Assembly (NCBI GenBank): GCA_023439045.1
Contig: JAEXOY010000001.1
Coordinates: forward strand, 1-59,975
DNA length: 59,975 bases
From: Bacillota bacterium
Lineage (GTDB): Bacteria; Bacillota; Clostridia; Acetivibrionales; DSM-1351
Direction of reading: 5' to 3'
The translations under genes were made by a program, and so were the position numbers. Below are positions 1-9,154 of this stretch, in pieces; the stretch's first letter is position 1; every line of letters begins with the position of its first letter. The notes under the pieces are model-generated. The model saw only the letters and a program-made list of their open reading frames with translations. It was not told where the DNA came from and made no database searches.

Positions 1-1
1 T

Positions 2-619
2 GGAGAATCAGATAGTACCAGTGTTGCAACCACAGAGGCAAGTTCCAGCAAAAAAGCGGAGAAAACATTAGCTGCTGAAAGCACCAAGGTAACAGAGGCA
101 ACAAAAAATACTGAGTTGTCATTGACATTAAGTTTTCCTTTAGTTGAAAAATATGTGAATGGACCTAGGTGGCAAATAGTGGAAAAGGGTTATACTAAAT
201 TATATAACATTAACGACACAAAGTTTATAGCACTAACTACAAATGATGAACTCTCAGTAAATAAGCCCAGTGAGGTACTGGATGCTTTACTAAAGGATTT
301 TCAGCAGGGGGCATATTCCATGTGTGGAGTTAAAAGTGTTATTAAGTATGATATAAAGGATATAAAGGAGATGACCATAAATGGTACTGATTATGTCAGA
401 TATCAGGGGTATCTTGTATGTGAGGGAGAGCTTAAGGAAATGTTCAACTGCTATTTTGTAGGCTATACCTTTATTTGTGAGGAAGATGGAAAACAAATAC
501 CTTGTCAGATGATAGGTGCAGTAGTATCAGATGAGCAGGAGCAAAGCGATATAGATGAGATAACTAAGTATACTGATGCAATGGTATACACCATTAGGAA
601 CACCAGAAAGATACAGTAA
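2..619 (+). CDS. C-terminal part of an unrecognised secreted or lipoprotein-like protein (truncated by window edge)
   Basis: The frame is open from the left edge, so the TTG at 116 is not the true start. The first 38 visible residues are a Ser/Thr/Ala/Lys-rich linker of the kind that separates a signal or lipid anchor from a globular domain. About 165 residues of mixed strand/helix character follow, with no motif I recognise. It ends 85 bp before the TadE-like gene on the same strand, so it probably belongs to the same surface-assembly cluster. No catalytic function can be assigned. Confidence 0.6.
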   Translation, partial: GESDSTSVATTEASSSKKAEKTLAAESTKVTEATKNTELSLTLSFPLVEKYVNGPRWQIVEKGYTKLYNINDTKFIALTTNDELSVNKPSEVLDALLKDFQQGAYSMCGVKSVIKYDIKDIKEMTINGTDYVRYQGYLVCEGELKEMFNCYFVGYTFICEEDGKQIPCQMIGAVVSDEQEQSDIDEITKYTDAMVYTIRNTRKIQ

Positions 620-703
620 CTTTGCTGGTTGAGAAGAGTTTTCTAAAATACGTGTACGCTAACAAATTTTCTATTATTTGTCTGAGGAAGGTGGATTAAT
701 ATA

Positions 704-2035
704 ATGAACTTTAAAAGTAGTAGGGGTTCTGTGACTTTAGAGGCAACAATTTCATTAACTGCATTTATGTTTGCTATTGTTACTGTTTTAACTATAGTCA
801 ATATCTGCTTGGTACAGGCAAAAATATCCGTTGCAATAAACACAACGGCAAAGGAGATATCTCAGTACAGCTATTTATATGGGCTTACTGGTTTTAATGA
901 AAGCAATAAGGTTATCTCAGACAATGCTGAAACTGCTAAAAAGAGTATTGATGATACTGTAACCAATGTAAATTCAGTGTTTAATGAGATGCAAAATTTA
1001 GGACAGACAGGGAAAAATACCGATATTAATGACCCTAAGGATGTATTACAAAAGTGGAAAGCTGTTCAAACTAGTATTGATAATGGAGCGGCCTCAATAG
1101 AAGCAATTGAACAACAGATACGAGATATTACACAAGATCCTAAGCAGTTCATTTTTGGCATTGCAAGTATAGCCGCAAGTGAGGCATTAGAACAAGGTAA
1201 ATCAAAGCTGATTGCAGCGCCACTTTCAAAGCTAATGGTTGAAAAGCACTTAAAAAGCTATAGTGGGCAATCTTCAGAGGACTTTTTGAGGTTGTTGCAC
1301 GTAGTCCCGGGTGGCAACAACAAAAAGTATATTGATGGACTAGACTTTGGTGACTCAACTTTGTTCCCTAATGGATCAAATGAAATAAGAATTGTAGTTA
1401 AATATAAGGTAAAAGTTTTGACACTACTCCCAATTAACAATGAGTTTAGTTTTACTCAAACTGCCGTTACTCATGGGTGGCTGGGGGGAAGTTTGACATA
1501 TGTTGAATCCAAAGAGGCAGCAAAAAAGGATATTCCAGCTGGAGAGGCGGGTCCTATTTGGACAGACGCCACTGTAAGCGAAAGGGTAGCAATTATTAGA
1601 AGAATGTCACTTAATGATATGATCAAGGATAAAGGGTATAAACAGGTTAAAGGCTTGACAGATGTTCATGCATACAACAGTGAAAATAATAACTTTGTTA
1701 TGATTTCATCAATGAACCCTTTGTACACTAAGGATACAACAGAAAAAATTTCGGTAGATACTATTGATGAAAAAGCATTAGAAAGAAGCTTTACTATGCT
1801 GGTTGGAAAAATAAAGAGCACCACCGATGGACTGGAAACTGTAAAGGTTGCTGGAGAAGATGGAAAGGTTGTAAGTGTGGATTGTGCAAATGCTACAAAT
1901 ACCATACAGTTAGTTATTCCTCAGGACCCAGGACTGAAGGAAAAAATGGAGAGCGTGCTTAAAAAAATGGACTTAAAAGGTGTTCAATTTGAAATCGTAC
2001 CATCGTATGGAAATGCAATGAATCCGGTGAAATAG
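704..2035 (+). CDS. TadE-like pseudopilin / membrane protein
   Basis: A 443-residue protein. Its N-terminus is short and positively charged, then GSVTLEAT leads into a hydrophobic helix (about residues 15-37). This Gly/Glu-containing pattern is typical of TadE/TadF-family minor pseudopilins processed by type IV prepilin peptidases. The remainder is a long extracytoplasmic region, with coiled-coil-prone segments at about 60-150, much longer than a classical TadE (about 150-200 residues). An aggaaggtgg site precedes the ATG. The prepilin peptidase encoded just downstream is the obvious processing enzyme. The family assignment rests on the N-terminus; the role of the large C-terminal region is unknown. 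Confidence 0.65.
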   Translation: MNFKSSRGSVTLEATISLTAFMFAIVTVLTIVNICLVQAKISVAINTTAKEISQYSYLYGLTGFNESNKVISDNAETAKKSIDDTVTNVNSVFNEMQNLGQTGKNTDINDPKDVLQKWKAVQTSIDNGAASIEAIEQQIRDITQDPKQFIFGIASIAASEALEQGKSKLIAAPLSKLMVEKHLKSYSGQSSEDFLRLLHVVPGGNNKKYIDGLDFGDSTLFPNGSNEIRIVVKYKVKVLTLLPINNEFSFTQTAVTHGWLGGSLTYVESKEAAKKDIPAGEAGPIWTDATVSERVAIIRRMSLNDMIKDKGYKQVKGLTDVHAYNSENNNFVMISSMNPLYTKDTTEKISVDTIDEKALERSFTMLVGKIKSTTDGLETVKVAGEDGKVVSVDCANATNTIQLVIPQDPGLKEKMESVLKKMDLKGVQFEIVPSYGNAMNPVK

Positions 2036-2066
2036 AAATTGTTATACTAAGAGAGGTTTGATAATT

Positions 2067-2711
2067 ATGGAGTTATTATATTGTTGTCTATTGTCGGTTA
2101 TTCTTTCAGTTGCTGGGTATTTCTATATGATTAAGCATTATTTTAATACCAAAGCTAACCAACTAAACATTATGGCATTAGTTTATGCAATATCATCAAT
2201 GATATGTGGAATTTGTGTCGGGCTTTCGCTAAATCTGTATTACAATGCTCCATTAATTACACAATTGAAGCTGGTAACACTAGTTTTAATCATTTACCCT
2301 ATTGCAATTATAGATTATAAAAAGCATATTGTGCCTAATATAATATTACTTTTTGCAGTAGCTCTTAGGGGAGTGTACTACATTGTTGAGTTCTTTCAAG
2401 ATAGGTCGGAATTGTTATCTACATTAATTAACGATGCTTTAGGAGCAATTACAGTGATGCTTTTTTTCATAGTATGTGCACTAATTTTTAAAAGTAGTAT
2501 TGGTATGGGAGATATCAAACTATTTGGTGTAATGGGTCTATATCAAGGCATGCGAGGTGTTTATACTTCAATTATGTTTGGCTTGATTGTTGCATTTATA
2601 GTTTCCATTTTTCTTCTTGTACTAAAAAAACGAGGAAGAAAGGATTCAATGCCTTTTGTACCAAGTATTTTTATAGGACTGTTGCTGTCAGCTATTCTAT
2701 CAGGTATGTAG
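2067..2711 (+). CDS. A24-family prepilin peptidase (TadV/CpaA-like)
   Basis: A polytopic membrane aspartyl protease of 214 residues. The two catalytic Asp contexts are visible: IIDYKKHIVPN (first Asp followed by the I-P-N stretch) and GMGDIKLFG (the GxGD motif). The N-terminal Cys-containing methylase domain of large PilD enzymes is absent, as in TadV/CpaA. I chose the ATG at 2067 because the gagagg site (2051-2056) is 10 nt upstream of it; the in-frame TTG at 2058 lies too close. It sits between the TadE-like gene and the WG-repeat gene and probably cleaves pseudopilins made by this cluster. Confidence 0.88.
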   Translation: MELLYCCLLSVILSVAGYFYMIKHYFNTKANQLNIMALVYAISSMICGICVGLSLNLYYNAPLITQLKLVTLVLIIYPIAIIDYKKHIVPNIILLFAVALRGVYYIVEFFQDRSELLSTLINDALGAITVMLFFIVCALIFKSSIGMGDIKLFGVMGLYQGMRGVYTSIMFGLIVAFIVSIFLLVLKKRGRKDSMPFVPSIFIGLLLSAILSGM

Positions 2712-2721
2712 GAGGAACACA

Positions 2722-4026
2722 ATGAAGAGAAAGTATAAAAATCTAATTCCGGTTGCTTTAATATTTCTTATGGCAATTGCGTGGTATCAACTAAATAATA
2801 CTATATTGCTAAAAGATATAGAATATAACACAGTTTTAGAGAAAGCCAGAAAATATGCCGAGAGCGGAATAATGACATATGCTGAAAGGTACTATTTAGA
2901 ATCATTGTCTATGAGAGAGAATATTGATGTAAGATTAGAGCTTGCTGATTATTACAAGAAAAATAGTACTCCTGATGTCAATATTGAGTGGTGTGAGGCT
3001 GTAAAAGAGTTATACCCAAAGAATGTAAACATATACGAAAGGCTTTTAGGATTTTATTTGGACGCAGAGGACTATAAATCATGCTTTAGTCTTATTAATG
3101 TATTTAGTAAAAGAAACCTTAAATCTGAATATATAGATAAAATTGAAAATCAAATAAAGTACAAATATACTTTTGCTAGTAAAAGTTTTGACGATGTCAG
3201 TATATTTAAGGAAGGTATTTGTGCGGTAAAGTCTAATGAGAAATGGGGATTTATTAGCGATACTTGTGACACAATAGCTAGTTGTAGCTTCAAGAAGGTT
3301 TCAGCGTATTTAAATGGCCTTGCTGCTGTAGTAGATAGCAATGACAACGTGTATTATATTGACACAGATGGTGTTAAAGCAATAGCTATTAACAACAAGA
3401 CCTACTCAGAACTAGGAATGATATCAAAGGACGGTATACTAACAGCTGTTTCTAGTGGCAAGTATATGTTTTTGAATTCAGATTTTGAAAAGCTATTTGG
3501 AGATTACGATTTTGCCTCAGCAATGAACGATGGGATAGCTGCAGTGAAGAAAGATAATATATGGAAGCTTATAGGTTCTGATGGAAAAGACATTAGTACC
3601 AATACATACCTAGACATTAAGCTAGATGAAAGCAATACAGCATCAAAATATGGGAGAGTATTTGTAAAGAATGACGCGGGCTACACTATGCTAGATAACC
3701 TGGGAAATAAAGTCTCAGATCAAGTATATGAAGATGCAAGATTATTTTCAAATAACAATATGGCAGCAGTCAAAATAGGCGGTAAATGGGGATTTGTTGA
3801 CTTAGAAGGCAAAGTACTCATCGAACCTCAGTATGAAGACGCCAGATCGTTTTCGCAAGGCTTGGCAGCAGTCAAAATAGGCGGGAAATGGGGATTTATC
3901 GGTACGGACGGGAAGTTAAAGATAGACGCTCAGTTTTATGATGCAAAGGATTTCACTGACACTGGAAAATGCTTTGTTAACATTGGAACAAAGTGGCAAA
4001 TTCTAGAGCTATACAAATATTTATAA
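2722..4026 (+). CDS. WG-repeat protein with N-terminal membrane anchor
   Basis: A 434-residue protein with one N-terminal membrane helix (about residues 7-25), a helical TPR-like segment (30-140) and then WG beta-repeats. The clearest repeats are at about 345-420, where GGKWGF occurs twice within near-identical blocks (AAVKIGGKWGF). WG repeats form beta-propeller-like or solenoid surfaces and are usually protein-interaction modules. No enzyme motif is seen. It starts 10 bp after the prepilin peptidase (ggagg site) and ends 15 bp before the FHA gene, so it is probably in the same transcript. Confidence 0.8.
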   Translation: MKRKYKNLIPVALIFLMAIAWYQLNNTILLKDIEYNTVLEKARKYAESGIMTYAERYYLESLSMRENIDVRLELADYYKKNSTPDVNIEWCEAVKELYPKNVNIYERLLGFYLDAEDYKSCFSLINVFSKRNLKSEYIDKIENQIKYKYTFASKSFDDVSIFKEGICAVKSNEKWGFISDTCDTIASCSFKKVSAYLNGLAAVVDSNDNVYYIDTDGVKAIAINNKTYSELGMISKDGILTAVSSGKYMFLNSDFEKLFGDYDFASAMNDGIAAVKKDNIWKLIGSDGKDISTNTYLDIKLDESNTASKYGRVFVKNDAGYTMLDNLGNKVSDQVYEDARLFSNNNMAAVKIGGKWGFVDLEGKVLIEPQYEDARSFSQGLAAVKIGGKWGFIGTDGKLKIDAQFYDAKDFTDTGKCFVNIGTKWQILELYKYL

Positions 4027-4041
4027 AGAAGGGTGAATGAA

Positions 4042-5709
4042 ATGGGCAATTTTACATTTGAAAACCAAGGGGCTAATACATATTTGGTATACGGGGTAGA
4101 TGCAGACGAACATATTGACACATTGAGTTTAGGAATGATTACAAACAACAAGATTCCTGGAATTTTGCCAGTAGTGTTTACTCAAATGGATGAAAACAGA
4201 TACTTTAAGTATAATATTTCATCAAAAATATCCGTTAAACAGTTCTTTAGTGGAGTTGTTAATAGAAAGAGGCTTCTAGGAGTATTGGCGAGTATTTGTG
4301 CAGGAATACTTGCTGCCGAAGAGTATATGATTGAAACCTCATCTCTTGTTTTAGATTTGGAATATGTTTTTGCAGATGTATCATCTTCACAAGCTTTTAT
4401 GGTGTGCTTACCTACTTTTCAAGATAATCAGAGCATACAAGATTTAGGTATGTTTTTTAAGGGTATTGTGTTTCAGACCCAGTTTGATCAAACTGAAAAC
4501 TGTAACTATGTTGCTAGCATAATTAGTTATTTAAATAGTACACCTATGTTTTCAATGGTAGATTTCAAAAAAATTATAGATGAATTATTGTATGGACCTA
4601 TGCAAAATACACAAAACTCATCACAGGGTTTATCTCAAATATCGCACAGTCCAGCAATAAAGGTTGCAAATAATTCCCCAACACAAATGAATGCTGGTGG
4701 TATTTCAACACCAATAGCCTCTGCACCAATAGCTCCTGCTCAAGTGTCACAGATAAAAGTAACACCCACTCCAGCTCCACCACCAATGCCACCAATAGTC
4801 CAAGGACCGTCAAATGGAATAGGATTAACTGGTAAGGGGAAGCAAAAGCCTAATCAAGCTGAAAAGAAAAAACAAATGTCAAAGAATGCACCTACACCTG
4901 CTATGATAAATGGTGCACCTCAGAAAAGTTCTGGCTTTGCAGTTCCTGGAGTAGAAATAGCCGATCAAACAATACAAAAGGAAAAGAAAAGCCTATTCTC
5001 TTTATTTACTAAGAAAAATAAACCGCAAGAAACACCTAATATGCAGGCACTACCATTTACACCTTCACCTGTAAAAGCACAACAATATGGAACTCAACCT
5101 AGTACTGCATCGCAGGTATCGCATCAAAATCAGACAACACAACAATATCAAACAACGCAACCATATCAGGCAACGCAACAATATCAAACAACGCAACCAT
5201 ATCAGGCAACGCAACCATATCAGACAACGCAACCACAACCTGCAACACAACAATATCAGGCAACGCAACAATATGCGGTTAAAAATACAGACATAAATAT
5301 TGGACTTCAGCAAGCACAGCAAGCATCTCAGCTAAGTTTTGGAGAGACCTCAGTTCTAGGGGGGACAATAACAGGCGAAACAACAGTATTAAATGGTGCC
5401 TCTACTCAGGCAATTAAGCCTATACTCCTAAGAATAAAGAACGGAGAACGAATTGCTTTAGATAAGCCAGTATTTAGGATAGGTAAAGAGAAGAGCTATG
5501 TTGACTACTTTATTTCCGATAATACCGCTGTAAGCAGAAGCCATGCAAACATCATTATAAAGGATAACAAATTCTATATAGTAGATACAAACTCCACAAA
5601 TCATACCTATTTGAATGGGATAATGCTCCAAAGTAACATAGAAACTCAGATAGAACATGGTTCGAAAATACGTATTGCTAATGAGGAATTCGAGTTTAAA
5701 TTGTATTAA
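4042..5709 (+). CDS. FHA-domain protein with N-terminal DUF6382-like domain and Q/T-rich linker
   Basis: A 555-residue protein. Residues 1-190 resemble the DUF6382-type domain found in clostridial FHA proteins. Residues 190-450 are Pro/Gln/Thr-rich and disordered and contain a hexapeptide repeat (QYQTTQ/PYQATQ). Residues 460-555 are an FHA domain with FRIGKE, SRSHANI and NSTNHTYLNG, which binds phosphothreonine peptides. The ATG at 4042 is favoured because the aagaaggg site lies 8 nt upstream; the GTG at 4033 abuts it. Likely partners are the downstream Ser/Thr kinase and phosphatase, so it probably reads out kinase activity towards the pilus and surface proteins. Confidence 0.85.
   Translation: MGNFTFENQGANTYLVYGVDADEHIDTLSLGMITNNKIPGILPVVFTQMDENRYFKYNISSKISVKQFFSGVVNRKRLLGVLASICAGILAAEEYMIETSSLVLDLEYVFADVSSSQAFMVCLPTFQDNQSIQDLGMFFKGIVFQTQFDQTENCNYVASIISYLNSTPMFSMVDFKKIIDELLYGPMQNTQNSSQGLSQISHSPAIKVANNSPTQMNAGGISTPIASAPIAPAQVSQIKVTPTPAPPPMPPIVQGPSNGIGLTGKGKQKPNQAEKKKQMSKNAPTPAMINGAPQKSSGFAVPGVEIADQTIQKEKKSLFSLFTKKNKPQETPNMQALPFTPSPVKAQQYGTQPSTASQVSHQNQTTQQYQTTQPYQATQQYQTTQPYQATQPYQTTQPQPATQQYQATQQYAVKNTDINIGLQQAQQASQLSFGETSVLGGTITGETTVLNGASTQAIKPILLRIKNGERIALDKPVFRIGKEKSYVDYFISDNTAVSRSHANIIIKDNKFYIVDTNSTNHTYLNGIMLQSNIETQIEHGSKIRIANEEFEFKLY
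5128..5277 (+). repeat. tandem 18-bp repeat encoding Q/T-rich hexapeptides
   Basis: About eight copies of an 18-bp unit encode alternating QYQTTQ and PYQATQ in the linker of the FHA protein. Copies are near-identical at the DNA level, which suggests recent slippage expansion. Confidence 0.8.
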
Positions 5710-5728
5710 AGCTAAGGGAGTGACAAGT

Positions 5729-6496
5729 TTGAATTACATTATCTCAGCTAGTTCAGATATAGGTATAAAGAAAAATACTAATCAAGATAGTTTGTCTGTT
5801 AAGGTTTATAATACCCCGATTGGCAAACTGACATTTGCAGTTCTTTGTGATGGTATGGGCGGTTTAGATATGGGAGAGATAGCAAGTGCAACTGTAGTGA
5901 CTGCCTTTATTGACTGGATTAACAGGAACCTTCAATATATGGTTGAGAATAGTATTGAAGATGCATTTATAAGACGTGAGTGGGAGAACCTTGCTTACGA
6001 TATGAACGATAAGCTTAGACTCTATGGTGAAAAGAATGGGGTTAAACTTGGAACAACTTTAACAGTAATTCTTATAACGGAAAATAGATACTACTTGTGC
6101 AATATTGGTGATACAAGAGCATATGAAATTACTACACATGCTGTTCAGCTAACAGAGGATCAAACAGTGGTACAGAGAGAAATAAACTTAGGGATACTAA
6201 CACCTGAACAAGCAAAAACAGATGCTAGAAGAAACGTCTTATTACAATGTATAGGCGCATCAGAGATAATATCGCCTGCAATGTATTTTGGTGAAACAAA
6301 AAAAGATGCAGTATATATGCTGTGTACAGATGGATTCAGGCATGAAATAACCAACGAAGAAATTCACTATTGGCTTAATCCATATGTAATGTGTGAAACA
6401 AAACAGATGAAGGAAAACATAGATTACTTAATAGACCTGAATAAACAAAGGTTTGAACAAGATAATATTTCTGCAATTGCTATAAGAACTTTCTAG
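5729..6496 (+). CDS. PP2C-family Ser/Thr protein phosphatase
   Basis: A 255-residue soluble metal-dependent phosphatase. Motifs in order are NQDS near the N-terminus, CDGMGG with a metal-binding Asp, GDTRAY, LCTDGFRHE and QDNISAIAI with the last metal-binding Asp. This matches PrpC/Stp-type PP2C, the usual antagonist of a Hanks-type kinase. I chose the TTG at 5729, 8 nt after the aagggag site. The longer frame from 5657 would overlap the FHA gene and add residues absent from the family. The kinase gene starts 9 bp downstream. Confidence 0.92.
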   Translation: MNYIISASSDIGIKKNTNQDSLSVKVYNTPIGKLTFAVLCDGMGGLDMGEIASATVVTAFIDWINRNLQYMVENSIEDAFIRREWENLAYDMNDKLRLYGEKNGVKLGTTLTVILITENRYYLCNIGDTRAYEITTHAVQLTEDQTVVQREINLGILTPEQAKTDARRNVLLQCIGASEIISPAMYFGETKKDAVYMLCTDGFRHEITNEEIHYWLNPYVMCETKQMKENIDYLIDLNKQRFEQDNISAIAIRTF

Positions 6497-6505
6497 GGGG
6501 ATACT

Positions 6506-8191
6506 ATGTTAGAAATTGGTTCAGTAGTGGACAGTAAGTACAAAATACTAAGCAAAATTGGTCAGGGTGGTATGAGCGTAGTCTATATGGCTATCAATGA
6601 GAAAGCCAATAAGACATGGGCTGTAAAAGAAGTAAGAAAAGATGGGATTAAGGATTTTGAGGTTGTTAAGCAGGGCCTTATTGTAGAAACTGATATGTTA
6701 AAGAAACTATCACATCCCAATTTGCCTAGCATTGTAGATGTCATTGAAGATAATGAAATGTTTATCATTGTCATGGACTACATAGAAGGAAATACCTTAA
6801 ATAAAGCATTAGAAGAATATGGGGCACAACCCCAAGAGTATGTTATTGAGTGGGCAAAACAGCTTTGCGATGTGTTAGGATACTTACATTCAAGAACTCC
6901 TGCAATTATTTATAGGGACATGAAACCTTCAAATGTAATGTTGAAACCAAATGGAAATCTAATGCTTATAGATTTCGGAACCGCTAGGGAGTTCAAAGAA
7001 AGAAATTTAGCAGATACTACATGCTTAGGGACAGTTGGATATGCTGCTCCAGAGCAATTTGGGGGTAAAGGCCAAACAGATGCACGAACAGACATTTACT
7101 GTTTAGGGGCAACCTTGTACCATCTTGTAACAGGGCAGAATCCATGTGAACCACCATATGAAATTAGGCCTATTCGCGAACTGAATCCGTCCCTTTCGAG
7201 TGGCTTGGAAAAAATAATAGCAAAATGTACCCAAAGAAACCCTGATGACAGGTATCAATCCTGTGCAGAGTTGTTGTATGCTCTTGAGCATTATGAAGAA
7301 ATTGATGAATTATATAGGAGAAAGCAAAAGAAAAGGTTAGTAACATTTGCATCAACTGCCGTTTTGTGCCTAGCCTTTGGAATAACTGGTTTGTTTTCAA
7401 ATAGCATGGCTATGAGGACTGAAGAAGGCAATTATTCAGCAACAATTGAAGCTGCCGAAAAGGAATCAAATAATGAGAAAAAGGTTGATCTTTATATAGA
7501 TGCAATAAGTATAAGACCTCAGCAATCAACAGCATATATAGCCCTTATGGATACCTTCAAAAAAACAGGAGATGCTTTTGACATTGAAGAAGAAGGCCTT
7601 CTAAAAAAGGCTATATTAAACAATAGGGAAAAGATTAAGCTAGACGCAACTCAGTATGCAAAGATTTGCTTTGAGATAGGTAAGCTTTATTGGTATTACT
7701 ATGATTACGGTAACACATCCGACAATAAATTAACAAGGATGAAATCAGCTGCAGCTTGGTTTGATGAAGCATTAAAGTATGGTGGGGATGGTTTTGAGCA
7801 AAAGGCTATGGCCACAGTATATAGGGATATTGGTATGTTTTACAGTAATATTACCATTAATACTGTTGAGGCTAATGAAAATGGATTATATAAGCCGCTT
7901 TGGGAAAACTTTAAGCAACTGATTACATCCATACAAAAAGAAAGTAATTCAAACGAGATTGTTAGGCTTGAACTATATGAGCTAGTAAGAAGTGCATTGC
8001 ATCAGTATGCCAATAAATTTAAAGCGGATGGAGTAGAGCAAAAAGAAATGTTAGAAATACTTGGTTCTGTTTCAAAAAATGTTTCTTCAGTTAATGCTAC
8101 AACTGACAAAACAAAGAGTATTAAAAGTGCTACTGAAGGGCTTATGAGTGATACGTATGATGCAATTAATCTAGCATTTCAGGGTGAATAA
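6506..8191 (+). CDS. membrane Hanks-type Ser/Thr protein kinase without PASTA domains
   Basis: A 561-residue protein. The kinase domain (about 1-265) has the Gly-rich loop GQGGMSVVY, the ATP-binding Lys in WAVKEV, the catalytic loop YRDMKPSN (Tyr replaces the usual His of HRD), DFG in LIDFGTARE and the APE equivalent AAPEQF. One membrane helix follows (about 273-293), then an extracytoplasmic TPR-like helical region of about 260 residues. PASTA repeats, typical of PrkC/Stk1, are absent. The FHA protein and PP2C upstream form a classical phospho-signalling triad with it. Confidence 0.92.
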   Translation: MLEIGSVVDSKYKILSKIGQGGMSVVYMAINEKANKTWAVKEVRKDGIKDFEVVKQGLIVETDMLKKLSHPNLPSIVDVIEDNEMFIIVMDYIEGNTLNKALEEYGAQPQEYVIEWAKQLCDVLGYLHSRTPAIIYRDMKPSNVMLKPNGNLMLIDFGTAREFKERNLADTTCLGTVGYAAPEQFGGKGQTDARTDIYCLGATLYHLVTGQNPCEPPYEIRPIRELNPSLSSGLEKIIAKCTQRNPDDRYQSCAELLYALEHYEEIDELYRRKQKKRLVTFASTAVLCLAFGITGLFSNSMAMRTEEGNYSATIEAAEKESNNEKKVDLYIDAISIRPQQSTAYIALMDTFKKTGDAFDIEEEGLLKKAILNNREKIKLDATQYAKICFEIGKLYWYYYDYGNTSDNKLTRMKSAAAWFDEALKYGGDGFEQKAMATVYRDIGMFYSNITINTVEANENGLYKPLWENFKQLITSIQKESNSNEIVRLELYELVRSALHQYANKFKADGVEQKEMLEILGSVSKNVSSVNATTDKTKSIKSATEGLMSDTYDAINLAFQGE

Positions 8192-8205
8192 AGGAGGAGT
8201 GTTTT

Positions 8206-8667
8206 ATGACAGCTGAGTTATACAAAATTATTTCAATTGTAGGATTTTGTATGGCTGGAGTTTTTCTTGTTTTATCTATAATTCTATTTATTAAATTCAG
8301 GATTGTAAAGGTTATTGGGGATTTAACAGGAACAAACGCTAAAAAGGCTATAAGTATTATAAGAGAACAAAACGAAAATACAGGAAATAAGGCGTTCAAG
8401 CCAAGCCCTTTAAACATGGAAAGGGGTAAGATAACCGAAAAAATGTCGGTATCCGGTAGCTTGTATCGAAAAAGTGAAAGTACTTTAAATGTGGGCGTGG
8501 GCACTGAGAAGTTGGCTGACTGCCAAGAGCCTTCTATCAATTGTGAGACGGAAGTATTAGCAGAGGCCAATAATTGCATGCAAACCAGTATACTCTCTGA
8601 GGATGTAAATGAATTAACCTTAGAGCAGGATATAACGCTTGTACATAGCAAAGAAATAGTGATTTAG
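8206..8667 (+). CDS. small single-pass membrane protein, unknown function
   Basis: A 153-residue protein with one N-terminal membrane helix (about residues 5-28) and a polar, probably disordered C-terminal region rich in Ser, Asn and Glu. A strong aaaggagg site precedes the ATG. It lies 14 bp after the kinase gene and 10 bp before the next membrane gene, so it is in the same operon. No family is recognised; it could be a kinase substrate or a small assembly factor. Confidence 0.65.
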   Translation: MTAELYKIISIVGFCMAGVFLVLSIILFIKFRIVKVIGDLTGTNAKKAISIIREQNENTGNKAFKPSPLNMERGKITEKMSVSGSLYRKSESTLNVGVGTEKLADCQEPSINCETEVLAEANNCMQTSILSEDVNELTLEQDITLVHSKEIVI

Positions 8668-8677
8668 GTGGTGTTTT

Positions 8678-9154
8678 ATGATGAAATTGAAATTTTTTGA
8701 GAGATTCTTCTATTTGTACATAATTTCATGTGTGGGCATTTGTACGGCTATTGCATTTATGCCTTTCGCAAGTAGACAAAAAGAACAAGAATATTTTTTA
8801 CCGATAATATTAGTGGGAGTAGTATTTTGGGCATTCTTATTTATAGCAATACTAAATCTTGCGTTATTAAATTATGGACGAAAAAAGATAGCTGAAAAGG
8901 GCATTTCTAATAATAGGAGAAGGATGGGAGTACTTTGTTTTTTTTCAAGTCCTCTTGCAACATTCTTTGATATCCTTATGGTATTGAGTTTGTTTATAAT
9001 GATTTTTGCTTTAAATAGCAATTTTCTACATCAACAAATTGTTTTCATAATAATCTCATTATTTATTTTTTTCGTATGTATGCACGGATTACTTAATGGT
9101 AAAAATTATAATTTTTTGATATCAATTAGGAGTGGTGAAAAGAATGCAAAGTAA
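8678..9154 (+). CDS. four-helix membrane protein, unknown function
   Basis: A 158-residue hydrophobic protein with about four membrane helices (approximate residues 8-28, 38-65, 85-107, 115-140) and a short basic C-terminus. An aggtgg site precedes the ATG-ATG start. Its 3' end overlaps the start of the giant surface-protein gene by 11 bp, which suggests translational coupling. It may help export or anchor that protein, but the sequence gives no proof. Confidence 0.65.
   Translation: MMKLKFFERFFYLYIISCVGICTAIAFMPFASRQKEQEYFLPIILVGVVFWAFLFIAILNLALLNYGRKKIAEKGISNNRRRMGVLCFFSSPLATFFDILMVLSLFIMIFALNSNFLHQQIVFIIISLFIFFVCMHGLLNGKNYNFLISIRSGEKNAK

Noticed and set aside
5065..5322. Overlapping frames in the Q/T repeat on both strands
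   Set aside because: They arise from the 18-bp repeat being open in several frames; no ribosome sites and extreme composition.
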